64,000 nt of DNA from Blastomussa wellsi (Eukaryota > Cnidaria > Anthozoa > Scleractinia > Plerogyridae). The position numbers were made by a program, and so were the translations under genes. The stretch covers positions 40,518,373-40,582,372 of the forward strand of contig OX393561.1 in assembly GCA_947652115.1 (NCBI GenBank). Reading direction: 5' to 3'. Within the stretch, counting starts at the first letter, position 1, and every line of letters starts with the position of its first letter. A model generated the notes under the pieces. It saw only the letters and a list, made by a program, of their open reading frames with translations. It was not told where the DNA came from and ran no database searches. Positions 10,001-22,544 of this stretch are shown piece by piece.

Positions 10001-10645
10001 TGCGTTGACGTACCAGTTTAAAGACACTCATGTATTGTGAACTGTGTTCGGATAAATAACTTGCGTTATGACGTCAAGCGCGCGCATACTGCCTGCCCTG
10101 TTCGCACTCGATAGTGTTTTTATTCCATCAGAGTTGGCACGCCAAACGCAATTTTACAGATCGCTGGAAGCAGTCATCAAAGTCACGAGCAATTTACTGC
10201 AACCTCGTTCTGAGGGTCTCTCATCTGGGAACGAGGCTGCATTTATTGGTGTTTCCAAGGTGTTTTTAAGCGAAAACAATGGTCTTTTCTACGTTTTTTA
10301 GCGCCGGTGGGGTTGGAATACTGCTACAGTTTACTAAATTTGAATCGAAGGTGACAGGATGTACTTAGATGCACTTGAAAGCCAAAATATTCCAGACAGA
10401 CACGTTGTTCCTAACTTACATTATTGATCGTCTTACTGTCACTAATTTTCTTCATTTGTTCACATTTTGGTAGTATGCTTAGATCTTTCCACTGCCAGGC
10501 TTTGTTGTTCTTGGTGATATCCAAGTATCCAACTTTGGTCGAACGCATTACTCTAATCTCTGATTATAACTGGTATGTAGATGCATATTTTGGGATTACT
10601 TTAGGAATATTTACTTTATCTATTTAATGGTCGGTTTCTGGACGT
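10001..10645. other. Intergenic DNA
   Basis: Short hydrophobic open frames (for example about 10424-10627) have no splice context or recognisable domain. Nothing is supported as a gene. Confidence 0.4.
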
Positions 10646-10669
10646 GCTTGAACGTTCATATTAAGCCGG

Positions 10670-10810
10670 CGTGAATTTGACTGGCTTAATACGTGCGTAA
10701 AATAAAGAAAAGAAGAAAAGTATGGACGCCTCGCCGTTTCCGCAGACGCGAGACGTTCATACGTTTCTCCTTTTTTATTTTACGCACGTAAAACCAGTTA
10801 AATTTACGCG
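10670..10810. repeat. Inverted repeat (MITE-like)
   Basis: The left arm TTGACTGGCTTAATACGTGC followed by GTAAAATAAAG (from about 10676) pairs with the right arm ATTTTACGCACGTAAAACC ending near 10805. The spacer is about 10-20 bp of CG-rich sequence around 10735-10750. It is a typical short foldback transposon remnant with no coding potential. Confidence 0.65.
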
Positions 10811-10845
10811 TTAAATTCGCGAAATTTACACGACAGTGGGAATCC

Positions 10846-11504
10846 ACCTTATGTCATCATCATGCAAATTAGGGTTATATCGATTAGTTAAATGTAACTT
10901 TATTTTATCATTTGCTTTAAAAAAATAATAATGGCTTATCTTAGAAACTTAGAGATGGAAACTTCTAGAAAGAATCTCAGTGAAAGTAATTATTTCCAGT
11001 CATAAGTTTGCTATTGTTTAAACTTATTGCTTTCCTTCGAAGGTGTTTTCAGCTGCGAAGATCGGAAAATATAAAGTATATATAATTTTACAGAAAACGA
11101 ATATTTCGAGTTTCTTTGAAAACATAGCTCTCTGACTGTAAATTGGATTTTTTGACTGGAACTTAGACCTAGTTCATTATTAGAATTCACCTCATTTCGC
11201 GTTCTTTCCACTTTCGGATCTCTCGCATTTTTATGAAAAAGTAATCAACTTCGTAGATTCGACAGCGCTTATAATCTGAAGACAACTGGAGATTAAACAG
11301 AACAGAAAAGAACCGAAGTACCTTGTGTTTCGTCTTCTACTAAATCTGTCCCGCTACAATACGACTAACACAATACGCAACATACCATACGGGTACATAC
11401 AGATACCAAATCAATGCGCGTGCTATGATTGGTCAATCAGCTATGGTTTATTGTGCCAGTAAACTCATGGAAAAATCGCACATTTTCTGAATTATTTCTA
11501 GAAG
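10846..11504. other. AT-rich intergenic DNA
   Basis: No gene or repeat boundary could be supported here. Confidence 0.35.
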
Positions 11505-11685
11505 CAGTAGACCACAAGTTACTATGGTTTATAGGCTGATAAACCACTTGGGATGTTGGTAGAACACTCAAAGAATTTGTAAATCACTCGCCTGCGGCTT
11601 GTGATTCACAAATTCTTCTCGTGTTCTACCAACATCCCAAGTGGTTTATCAGCCTATAAACCATAGTAACTTGTGATCTATTGCT
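11505..11685. repeat. Inverted repeat, arms about 80 bp
   Basis: The left arm (about 11505-11590) contains ACAAGTTACTATGGTTTATA and GATGTTGGTAGAACAC; the right arm (about 11598-11685) is its near-perfect reverse complement. The spacer is short and GC-rich. The structure is a self-complementary MITE; no target duplication is obvious. Confidence 0.8.
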
Positions 11686-13540
11686 TAATTTAAATAAACG
11701 ATGAGAAAATATATTCATGAAAAAAATATTCATGCACAGACCAGGTTCTGCCCGTGTTGTACTCAAAGTTCTCGCATGGCCGTGATGTTTTAGTCACTAT
11801 CCTGTAAAAAAATTGATCAACAGCAATTCTAGTCTAGAGTTTTTCAGCTCGGTTGAAAGATTCGAAACCGAACCTTGCGGGGGCAATAACCTTAAATGTC
11901 TTCAATAACCGCGATTGAAAATCAGATCTGCTACATTGTTGTTTTTACCAAAAACGTGCGAGTGTTGATGAACAGCTGGCGGAGAACTTTAACAAAAGTA
12001 AGACGAATAGTGTAGGTCGATCCTTCTATGGTTTACTGACGTCAATAATGGAAGTGGTAATTCGCCGATAAAAGGTTTTCTAAGGACCGAACTGTCAATC
12101 AAGCTGGAAAAGCACATTCGATGTGCTGCCAACGCATTCACGAGGGCTATCTTTACCCGAGCGCTGACGGACAAGAATTTATCGGAGGTTTTTGGGTAAG
12201 TTTTTCATGAAATATACTCTCGTGGTACTGAATGTTTTAATTTCTATACTTTTAAAAGCTGAATTGTAACGGACGTACAGGGGGGAAACTAAAAAATAAA
12301 CTCATTACGTTAACCGGGGTCCCAGCTCCGTTAATTTCGACCCAATCATTTTCTGTTGTCGGGGATGTCACCCAGTGTATTTTTCAGATCGACGTTTTTG
12401 AGAGATAGAATTGATTTAACCACTACGAACGAAAGCGTTGTTACGCTATTTTAGTTTTAAAATAGAACCGAAAATTTGTACCAACACATGATGGCAAAAT
12501 GACCTTGCAATTAAACTGGAACTAAATTGCGAATGTTTATCCAGTAGGTCGGGGAAACGTTTTTAATTAGTAGACTTCCGTTTATTCCGTCCACCATGAC
12601 AGCACTGTCAGCTAGGACAGTTAAAGGGCCAAAATAATTAAGACTGTTCAGTGTGTCACCGCGGACGACAATATTAATTTCAACTATCCAAAATTTTACT
12701 TTCTTTTCCATTACATATAGTTAGAGGAAGACAATGTATCTATGTTGAAATATCTAAAGACTAAAACCTTAGCTTAGTTTATGTCTGTATACTCTGTTAA
12801 AAATTTCTGCCTCTTCATTTTGCGCGGCCCAAAGATGGCTTAGAGAGAGGACCAAGAAATGAGGGCTTTTTTCTAAGCTATGCTACTCTACTGTTTTGAC
12901 CCATTTTCGGCCTACCGTAATTTCTGCGAAATCCAAAATAGGAGGATGGCTCTATCCACTATCTATCAGCTTACGATTCGGACCTATTTCATGGTCTTAG
13001 GCGGAATATGCCACACGTGGAATATTGTACCCAAGGATAATAGAGGCTTACCATCAATGACATATTTGAGAAAAACATTCGTAGCCGCTTGGCATATATT
13101 TGAGTCATATTTTAATTACTGATAATTGCTGTGTCAATGGCATTTTATTTTTTTCTTTATAATGTAAGTTCTTGTTTTGTAGCTATCACGTTGCATTTTA
13201 TCGTGATTATATATGAATATTTTAGTACTTTTTTTACCAGGCTCGGCGGCGCAACAAGAGCATTCGACCAACATCGAATTTTGCTACGGATTATTCATTT
13301 CTATACCGCTGTAGTCCGACATTCCATTTTTACGAGATAAATAAGCAGAGAACAGAAGACAGATAAAAACATGTTACCAGGGTATATCGTATATATCTAC
13401 TAACAACACTTGACAATCGAGAAAATGTTTTCAACAAAGTAAGGTCTGTTTGCGACTCGCCACCTGTTTGACAAAACTAGAGAAAGGAAGACTCATTTCC
13501 TTTTTTGGTGAATATAACAAACGGCTATTCAGTCACAGAA
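11686..13540. other. Intergenic DNA with a dispersed repeat segment
   Basis: The stretch 11880-12215 shares blocks with 22985-23250, for example CTACATTGTTGTTTTTACC, CTGTCAATCAAG and a GAGGTTTTGGG-type block followed by TTTTTCATGAA. The two are diverged copies of a repeat. Open frames up to 80 codons have no domain and no conserved splice pattern. Confidence 0.4.
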
Positions 13541-13582
13541 AAGGAACCCGATTTTATAAATTGGGTTCCTTCTGGTCTGTGC
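13532..13582. repeat. Short hairpin
   Basis: CACAGAAAAGGAACCC pairs with GGGTTCCTTCTGGTCTGTG around a 13-nt AT-rich loop. This is an isolated stem-loop in non-coding DNA with no known role. Confidence 0.55.
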
Positions 13583-15734
13583 ATAATGTAGCATGATGAT
13601 TTTGTCTTTGAGCGCCCTTGGGCGTGCCTTGTGGTGTGTATATCCGGAAAATAATATTTTGGTGTACATGCGCTATGTTGTTATTCTCGGATTTGGGCAG
13701 ATTTGTCCTTTTTGCAAACAGGTACGTTTTGAAACAAAACGATGAGTTTTAGTTACACTGGCCATAAAAAACGACCGATAAATAGCCACTTTTACAGGAA
13801 GTTGGACGTAATCGATAGAATTATTTTGCGACAAATCGAACCTGCTCGACCCCCACTAAAACCTGCCAGATTCGCAGCAGTCAAAACAAATAATACTGGG
13901 CAAAACGAGACCCGTCTATCGCGCAGCTGCGTATAAGAAGATCACGGAAATGGAGTTATAGATGCATGACTCTGATTGGCCACAAAAATATTATTTTCCA
14001 ATTATATGCGTATTTTCAAATTGTGGCTCTTTCTCCGTCTACCGTATGCAAATGTTAGACATTGTTTTACCGTTGTTCTTGATTCTTTGTAGTTTGGGCA
14101 GCATTGTTTCTCATCTTTTGTTTCTTTTTGTTTTACGTAATATGTGTCCAGTACACGAAGAAGGAGGCCAAATTATCCTGAACGAAATTTTAGAAACACA
14201 GCCTTTTGTGAGTTTTGCAGAAGATTTCACACCTCGAGACCGGTAGAAGGTTCAATAAAATTAACTGATTCCAGATGTTAAAATACATTTAGCCAGGACT
14301 CAAGAGGTGGCAAAACTTGAAGTGTGCCCTCGATCTTTAGGGGAAGCCTATCAGGATTAGTTTCAGAGACCGATAATTTTTAGCGTGCTAATTTCAACAC
14401 CCGTACAGAAAAGACCGAGCCAATATTTTCGCAGTACGTCTAAGCTGATGAGCTGTAGAACTATCGCCATTGCCCGGTGCAGTATTAAATATTGCATTTA
14501 AACAAACAAACAAACAAACCACAATACGCAAGGCCTGGAAAGCCTTAAGAGATTTTCTCAGCTCGTTACAGGCAAGTTTCCATTATGAAACATTGGTGAC
14601 GTATTAAAAGGCTGTTCTAACTTCACGTCAATCGTTCCCTTTGCAAGTTGATTTTTGATTTCATAAAATATGGGAAATAAAGTTCGGGCTACCTCAAAAA
14701 CTGCATGTCATGTACAATGGACAGAAAATAGCCGAAAAGTGGAAAATCTCTTGATTGTTTGAATTGTGCACTATATCATGGAGTTTGCTAAATGCAACAC
14801 TGCGATGGGACAATTTTTCTCGCAAGGATAGCTACAGTTCGGGTGACTATCCGAGAGCCTGGAACAGACTAGTTGGTGCGAGGGAATTTAATGTAGCAAG
14901 ACAGAGTTTGAAGTCATTGGAACACAAGAGGACTTGGTCTTGGCTGCTTATTCGTCCAGTTATGAGCTTTTTTACAGGTTCTCGTAGTGTAGAGTCGTGA
15001 TACAGAGTCGACAAGTGCCTTCTGAGTTACAGGTCCGCTCTATTTATGCGAAACTACAAGGCTGGTTATTTTTCGCATAAGATCAGTGCTATTCATATGT
15101 GAAAATTGGTGTTTCCAGATGACTATACAGACTATAGGCTAAGGCCAAACGTCGAAAACCTAATGTAAATGAGCGAATTACACATTAGGTTCGGCAAATG
15201 TGAAGTTCGACGTTTGTTTGGTGCACGAGGCATAGTTTGTTGACTTGTGCAAAAATTGGAAAAAGAGAAAATATCCTATGAGCGAGATTCCGATACAAGA
15301 TCAAAGAGTTCTGTGAGCCACGACTGAAGGTTTTCAAACAAAACTTTGCCTTCGACTTCTCGGCATGCACTGAGACGTATAACCAGTAAGACAAATCATT
15401 TGGTGAGAAAATCAAGCCACTTGCAGATCAACAAACTTCTAATTCCTTCTGATCGAACCTCACGGGGAACCTGTTTGAGCCTACAGTCAATCAGTGGTTC
15501 ATTGGGCATCTGTCATAACTTTATATAATTTATTTACCCGCATATAACGTGTCTACGCCAGCTTTGTAATTTGGAACAGCTTTTTTAGTAAAGTGGCCGA
15601 AAAATTATGATTAAGTTCTTTCATCCATACAGGAAATGCTCCTAGAACATAAAGAGATTTCCATCAAGCAAATTGGTTAAGGAAGAGAGTGACCGTACAA
15701 CGTTTTTCACCAATTTTTTCAACCACAAGGACAG
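13583..15734. other. AT-rich intergenic DNA
   Basis: No supported gene. A (AAAC)n microsatellite of about five units lies near 14499-14518. The block around 15136-15220 contains CCTAATGTAAAT and TTCGGCAAATGTGAAGTTCGACGTTTG-type sequence, related to the ends of the element at 18924-19679, so it is probably a remnant of that family. Confidence 0.4.
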
Positions 15735-15767
15735 AACTTGAAAAAGTCAGCCTGACTTTTTCAAGTT
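15735..15767. repeat. Perfect 16-bp-arm palindrome
   Basis: AACTTGAAAAAGTCAG (15735-15750) is followed, after one base, by its exact reverse complement (15752-15767). It would form a hairpin or cruciform. No gene context explains it. Confidence 0.8.
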
Positions 15768-17837
15768 GAGACCTAAAGCTCCTGGCATAGTAATTTTAAC
15801 AAAACTTAACCACTGTTTGTAAGTTTCCATTGGAGTATACACGTTTTTGGGCTGTTGAATTTTTGAAGTTATACTCTTGACAGTGTCCCTTTAAACTTTA
15901 GATCGGAAGGTCGAAGGTTCGATGGTTGGTGAGATGCTAATATGATATTTTTCCTTCTTTCTTTTTTTTCTCTTCTTGTTTCCTTTTTTATTTCTGGGGT
16001 GTCATCAGTATACCTGTATGCACTGGAAAATAGAAGAATTGAAGAGTGAAAGTAATGGACTTTTTAAATAATTATAAAGTTATACAATGCGAAACAGACG
16101 GATTCAGCTGAAATACCCATGCTGAGAATCTCAAAGAATTCGTGTATGGGAAAAGCTTTTAATTTTCTTGTAAGCATGGAACCACGGCAACATTAACACT
16201 TGCAATACTTCAGTTAGTTTCTTTACTCCTGGTTTACTATAGAGCAGAGCGGAGCCCGATATCTATAGAAAATAGGAGAACCAAGCACGCATACCAAGGT
16301 TGGAAGAATAAACACGAAAGAGAAACATAACTCCCCTTTTGAGATTCTCGACGTCCTCTCGAGTAGCTGGATTCAAATGTTTACAACATATCGACCGACT
16401 GACCGAGCTAGCCTGCGTAGCTGGCGGGATTCGCGGCGATCGGCGAAGTGCTTTTGTTCTAAGGGGGGGGGGGGGGGGCGTCGTTGGAGTGGCGAAGCCG
16501 TGGGGAGATTGGTGAGGAGCAATGCTAAGTGAGTAGCTCGCGCCCGCCGGTTACTCAGGCTCGATACAATACCCCTGAATTTTATCAAATTCAGTCGTAA
16601 AAATGACTCTCTTGAGTAGCAGCTGATAACTAAAGAAGATTCCACTGTTTAAGGTTGGAGATCGTTCAGAAAGAAGATGAATCAATACCAGATGTCACAG
16701 CTGAAAACACCTCTTTCGGAAGCAATTAGTTTCCTCAATAACAACAATAACAAGAATTATAGTTTTTCTCCAGAAATTTCTTATTGGCAGTTGTGACGAA
16801 CGAGCAGCGTATTAACTTTTTGATTTAACCCAAATAGAATAACCCAAGAATAAATAAAGTCGACCCAAAGACTTTCTGTCGCCAAACCGGATACTTTTCT
16901 TTTAAGTAAGGTTTCCACAGTTGCCAAAATTGGCTAAGAAAATTTTGCCATCGCAAGTTCACACTATTGCTGTTTTACAAACAAATAATTGTTATGAACT
17001 TTCAGGTACGCGTCGAGAAAACTGTCCTATTGAGTCGACCTAAAAGTATGCATAACGTTAGATTGTGCATAAGTGTATACGTTGCAGTCTCAATACAGAT
17101 AGAGAACAACGATCGATTGTGACCGCAACATTCGAATCTGTTTAGTTTACAGCTGTCAGCGATAAAATATTTATCTTTAATATAAGGAAGTAAGGTTATG
17201 TGTTGTCCTCTTGTTGGTACCTGGATCGCTGTTAAAACGTTGTAATGTAGAGTAAACATATGATATATCAGCTAAATTCCCAAAACAGCAAAGTAAAGCC
17301 GATGTACCCATGATTAATTTTCATTTCATTGATAGCAAAAGGATGCCGTCCACAGTTCGTTTGATTGCTTTTGTGTTTTTAAATTTTGTTACTTGTTTCT
17401 TGGTGTTACAAAGCTTAAAATATGGAAACTATATTAATGAAAAATACGTTTTGTTTGTGTGTTTTCCTACATTCGACTTTTTTGGACTTTCCTATTATTT
17501 AATTTTTTATTTGTTGTTCTAAGAATAATTTTCAAAGCAATATTTTTAAAACGTGTGTCTACATTAAGCTAGGTTATGTAATCATTTGTTTCACTGAAAC
17601 GCTACCTCACACTTGAGCATACACTCATTACCTGGACCTGAGCCAAATTAATCTGAATTGTCTGTTGTGATGTCAGCGTTTTATAAACGTTCAGTTTTCG
17701 CCGTCAACACTAATACACAGAGCCGGCGTTTGTAAATTTATCCGCTCTGGAGATCGTCTTCATAACGTTGTGTATTCCGTTAGTGTGTAGGGACGGCCAA
17801 TCAGGAGAAAAAAAATCAAATTTATGCGGCTTAGAGG
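15768..17837. other. Intergenic DNA with G-run and MITE ends
   Basis: A GACAGTGTCCCTTT end (about 15883-15896) resembles the edge of the 31555-32410 foldback. A TAGCCTGCGTAGCTGG block (about 16409) precedes a long G-run at about 16460-16478. No coding gene is supported; the hydrophobic frame at 17310-17522 is AT-rich chance. Confidence 0.4.
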
Positions 17838-17920
17838 TCTCCTTTGCAGCCGTTTTTTGGGATGTCGCGCAACGTGGGGGGACGTTGCGTGACATCCCAA
17901 TAACACGGCTGCGAAGGAAA
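17838..17920. repeat. MITE palindrome with GGGATGTCGCGCAACGT core
   Basis: CTTTGCAGCCGTTTTTTGGG followed by ATGTCGCGCAACGT pairs with ACGTTGCGTGACATCCC followed by ACGGCTGCGAAGGAAA around a five-base G-rich loop. A diverged relative lies at about 32812-32880. It is a non-autonomous inverted-repeat element. Confidence 0.7.
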
Positions 17921-18920
17921 AATCTGCAGCGTAATGCTATATTGCGTGCGTGTACGTCATATTTTCCGTATCCAGTGATGAAGCAACTGAACCGAAGCAA
18001 CGGAAAAACGGAATAGTTGTAGCTGTGCATTTGATTGGTATAAATACAATTTTGCAAAGCTTTACTGATTATTTGCTGTGAGATGTAAAACTGGCTTAAT
18101 TAAAGACTCTGGACACTGCTCTCAGTGAGACGTCTCATATCGTCAGCTGTATCGTGACAGGAATTGATCCGTAACACCAGTCTACATTAGCATAATTTAT
18201 TCACAACGCGAATTTATTAAGATTTACATGTACATGACGGGCAGGCTGCTTCTTTGAAAGACTCTTCACCTCTCTTCATGGCAGTTTGAGACAATTTCGG
18301 GGCTTCTCTAGGCAACCATCGTAGTCAAGGATGGTGAGTGTTAAGTGTATTTTAAAAGAACAGTCTAAACGATTTGTCTGTGCTAGTAAATTTGAAACTA
18401 CAGTGTAAATTTCTTCGCCGCTAAGCACGTGGATTGTGTTGAAAGAGGCCATAAAGGTTGACCTCCTCTAACAAAACCTTTTAGTTCCATTCCTGGAAGA
18501 GCAAATCCTAATCTAAATTCTATTTCCCATAAAAATATCCGCCATAACTAAGCCTGAAAAACCCGGGTCTATTTCAGTCGTGTTTCAGGCAAAATCGTGT
18601 ATTACAGATGTTATATAACAGCACAGCAGATTTCGTTCAAAATGTCTTTACAGCGTAAAGTTCCGGCAGAACAGCAGAAATTATGGTCAGTTGTCGATTG
18701 AGAAAATTAATTTTTGCCATTGTTAACTGTGTTCTGTTGTTTTAAATTCTGTCATGTTGTTTCAAATCTTGTTTAAATTTGTTCATGTTTGTACAGTCGG
18801 TAATAAATTAACGGGACGCTCATTCGAGAAAGAACAATCGCATTTCGGTTCTTCAGAATACGATTTATTGAAATCGAAATTAAATTTTTTTTTGTGGCGA
18901 TGATTTATCACAGGGTACAC
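17921..18920. other. Intergenic DNA
   Basis: No gene supported. AT-rich with poly-T near 18886. Confidence 0.35.
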
Positions 18921-19682
18921 TTAGGCCCGGTTCAAACGTCTAACTTTTCATGTGCCGAATCTAATTTTCATTTGGGTCGAACTTTTACATGTGCCGAACT
19001 CATTATATCGACCTAGAGGAAAACAGTGAATTTTCCAGTTGTATACTTTATGGAACAAAATAAATACTCTTCACTGTACTCTTCATTATAATGGGACCGT
19101 ATATCTCTGTTGCTTTATAAAATAAAACACAAACACTTTTTGTACCCCGGATGCCAGAGGGTTTTATTCCTTTTTTGTGGCGAACACTGATAGAGGCCTC
19201 ATCACAAAAAACCCTCTGGCACCCAGGATACACTTTTTAAAGATTGTACTTGTAATGAGGTCGCCAGGCCTCGGTCAAATTTCTTCAGTATCGTTTAGGC
19301 TGTAACTTTAAGACGTATATTCAACATGACAATAAAAGGGGAAACAGTATGCGAATTTTGTCCGATAAACTCTGGCTACATTTTTGTGGTCCAGTGTTAT
19401 GTCGTGCCATTTCATGCACGGCCACATTTTTGGCAGCTCACTTGCCAATCAAACAAATACATTAGCGTAATTTATGCATTAGATTCGGCACATGTTAAGA
19501 CCGACGTATGAAATGAAGTCGATCTTTTGCCGTTCTATCCGATAAGCCCTATCGAATAGAATAGCACGTCGACCCAATTACAAATCTCTCAAACCTAATT
19601 GATTCAAACGTCGAACCTACATGTGCTGAACCTAATTATTAGATTCGGCACATGTGAAGTACAACATTTGAATCGGGCCTTA
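18921..19682. mobile_element. PIF/Harbinger-like MITE with TTA target duplication
   Basis: The 756-bp element 18924-19679 begins GGCCCGGTTCAAACGTC and ends with the inverted GACGTTTGAATC-type sequence GAATCGGGCC. Both subterminal regions carry CATGTGCCGAATCTAA in inverted orientation. TTA flanks both ends (18921-18923, 19680-19682), and 3-bp TTA/TAA duplications are the PIF/Harbinger habit. No transposase is encoded. A second inverted repeat (about 19134-19238) is nested inside. Confidence 0.65.
19134..19238. mobile_element. Nested inverted-repeat element
   Basis: TGTACCCCGGATGCCAGAGG followed by GTTTT at 19141 pairs with AAAACCCTCTGGCACCCAGG followed by ATACA ending about 19231. The centre carries TTTTTGTGGCG and CATCACAAAAA. 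It sits inside the Harbinger-like element, so it inserted later. Confidence 0.6.
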
Positions 19683-20200
19683 AACACTTATGCGGTGCAT
19701 AGGTGATGTACCAGTGTCACCTAGTGGCATGACTAATTGCCACATGCATGGCTAGAGACAGACCATTAATTTTTTGAGGGGTTGGGTGGGCAATTTTTCT
19801 GAGCAATAATTTTTGTTTTCATTGTCAGGTTGTGCAGGATTGTTTTCCCATTTCCTCCATGTGTCTATTTTACATGACTTGCTTTGCACGCTATTTGTTT
19901 ATATTTCTTTATCAAACGAAAAAGTAATTTTAAGACGAGTAATTTTTCACCAGAGCCACTTGTTCCTTGTGCACAGGCATGGTTTTGGCGACGAGAATGG
20001 CTAAGGGGGAGTTAATTATGAAAGCTTCAGTGAGGTTTGTGTACAGCCCTAAAATCGCCAAGTCCACCTATTTTGTTTAAAATGTTCATTCTTGTCCCCA
20101 GAGAAACGTGTTCTATTTGTGCCGTTACCGAAAGAAGTGGAGGGCTCTGGGAACGTGATTGTAAAAGACATCTTGGTCCTATGCAAATTTCAATCTTGTC
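19683..20200. other. Intergenic DNA
   Basis: I see no supported gene or repeat boundary between the MITE and the LINE. Confidence 0.35.
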
Positions 20201-20292
20201 ACTTAATATATTTTTTTTTTTATTTTTTTATTTTAAATATTTGCAAAGTACAAACAATATACACACTACAGTTACATACATTGATACATTGA

Positions 20293-20326
<34 letters not shown>

Positions 20327-21684
20327 CAGTTAAAAATACAGTTAGAAATACAAAAGATATTACATCACTGGTCAAGCTATTACATTCTTTTGGTACATTC
20401 TTCACAAAAGATAATCTTAGAAATAATTACTTAAGAATACTACTTATAATTTATATTAGTTAAGTTGGTTTAATTATCCATTTCTTATGAAAATATTCTT
20501 TTTCCACGATTCTACTTTCAATTTCATACTTAGTTTTGATTTTGGCTTTAAACCCCTCGATTTTAGGAAGGGTTTGACTTCTTCTGCAGTCCCACAAGAA
20601 CAATTTTCCAATAATTATAAAGTAATTTAGTAGATCAAGTAAAGGGCATTTTTCCGAGAATATTCCAAATAGAACGTCTTTTAGAGAGAGGTGAATCTGC
20701 TGCTTTGATAGTAGGCGCCAGTATGATGTAAAATCTCTCCAGAATTGTCTTGTATGAGAACAGTTGTAAAAGAAATGATTCAAGGTTTCGGATTCAATTT
20801 TACAAAAAGTACACAAATCATCATTTTTGTATCCAATTTTATATAATTTGGTGTTTGTATACATAATAGAGTTTATAACTTTATATTGGAAAGCTTTCAC
20901 ATAAGATTCAAGTGCAACAGAATGCGGTAATGAAAATATTTGATTGATCTGGTCAATCGAAAAATCGAAATCCCTCTGCAGTTTAGAGATGATATTGGGA
21001 GGTTTAGCCTTTCTAGAAACAAGTAGAGAATAGTAATCTTTTGATCGTCTCTGTTTAATATCAAAAATATTATTTTCAAACGTGAAAGAGGGAGAAAGGG
21101 GTGATATTGGCACATTAATGATCCTAAGTTGTGAAGGTATAGAGTGTCGGAGGCCCGCCCACTGTAGAAAATTTGTTTTGTTTATCTTATTCGAGAGTTG
21201 GGTGAAAGCATCGGTTAGGTCCCGGTCAAACAGGAGATCATTCGTAAAGGTAATTCCTGCCTCGCGATAATTTTTTAAATAGACCGGCTTTTTATCAATT
21301 TTAATATCTTTATTATTCCAAATGATATTTCGATAATCCTTTTCGTCAGCAAAGGTATCCCGAAATTCGGACCACCACTGCAGAAGTTCGTGGTAGAATT
21401 GAGAAGATAAATTGTAATCTTTGATATCATAATTACAATTGAGAAAAAATATGCCCCCAACATGCTCTAATAGGCGAAGAAAGTATCTCTTCCATGTTGC
21501 AGTTGAATCATTAAATACTCTCTGTAGCCATGCTAACCTCAACGATTTAATCATGCAGTCAACATCTATCATTTTTAAACCACCATTCCCAAAATCATTT
21601 ATTACAGACACACGAGTTACTTTATCTACACCTCTCCACAGGAACTTAAAAAGCAATCGATTCAGTTCATTTACTACTTAATAT
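20201..21684 (-). mobile_element. 5'-truncated LINE (Tx1/L1-like ORF2 C-terminus)
   Basis: The minus-strand frame 21656-20460 encodes about 398 residues of the C-terminal part of a non-LTR retrotransposon ORF2. Early it has FLWRG, then INDFGNGGLKMIDV (the typical post-reverse-transcriptase block of Tx1/L1-type elements), and near the end a zinc-knuckle-like DLCTFCKIESETLNHFFYNC (Cys-Cys-His-Cys). The reverse-transcriptase and endonuclease domains are missing. The 3' end on the minus strand is an A-rich tail at about 20211-20240. The 9-bp ACTTAATAT lies on both sides (20201-20209, 21676-21684), consistent with target-primed insertion. The frame is open, so the insertion is fairly young. Confidence 0.8.
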
Positions 21685-22005
21685 TGATCGATTCTGTTTT
21701 TGGACGATTCTCTGTTGGTAACTAAGTATTGCCATTCATTGAGCAAACCAATGTTTTGCTATTTGACCAGACAATAATTGCTCTGAAACTTCTGACATCA
21801 TCCACAAGCAGAGATACTCTGAGAGATACATCCAGAAGCAGGACAAATTACGATTGCAGACATGCCAGTCAAATCAAATCCATTCCAGGACCCTCTTAGC
21901 CGGCTGGGCCTGTGTACCAGGAACAAGTGGCTCTGAAGGTCCTTTGGTGACACATGATTTGATTGGCTAGAATCAAGCTAGAATCTAACAAAGAGTGTCC
22001 AATCG

Positions 22006-22038
<33 letters not shown>

Positions 22039-22544
22039 ATTTTATTATCATTATCATTATTATTATTATTATAGAATGAATTAAATCAAGTTGATAAACC
22101 TCAACTGTTCAGACCTCATGAGGTCAAGTTAGGCAAATCAAATCAACAGTTTACCATATAACAACAAATACCATAAGACAAGAAAATTAAGTTTTGTTGC
22201 AGCGAAATCTATTAAGAACACCTATTAAATCAGAAAAACAGGAACAACAACGTATACACATGACTAGCCACTAGCTAACCTCTAAAATTGGTTCTCAGTT
22301 AAAAAGCTAATCACATAAAATCTAATCACAAACTGCTAAAAGAGAGATAACTCAACTCGCCATTTTTGCATTGCCCATGATACACCTTGTTTGCCCCTAA
22401 AATTTTGCATAAGCATTGTCTTCAGATTCTCTTGGGATGCGAAAATGGTCAATAGGGAGGGGAAAGGAAAAATATGTGATTGCATAAACCAATAAACATG
22501 TTTTATGAGATTAATTTTTAGTTGTGCACAAAAGTGATTTCTTT
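21685..22544. other. Intergenic DNA with (ATT)n microsatellite
   Basis: A trinucleotide ATT repeat occupies 22007-22073 with a few interruptions. The block 21899-22005 (CTGTGTACCAGGAAC, GATTTGATTGGC, AATCTAACAAAG) resembles 26610-26690, so it is a dispersed repeat. No gene is supported. Confidence 0.5.
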
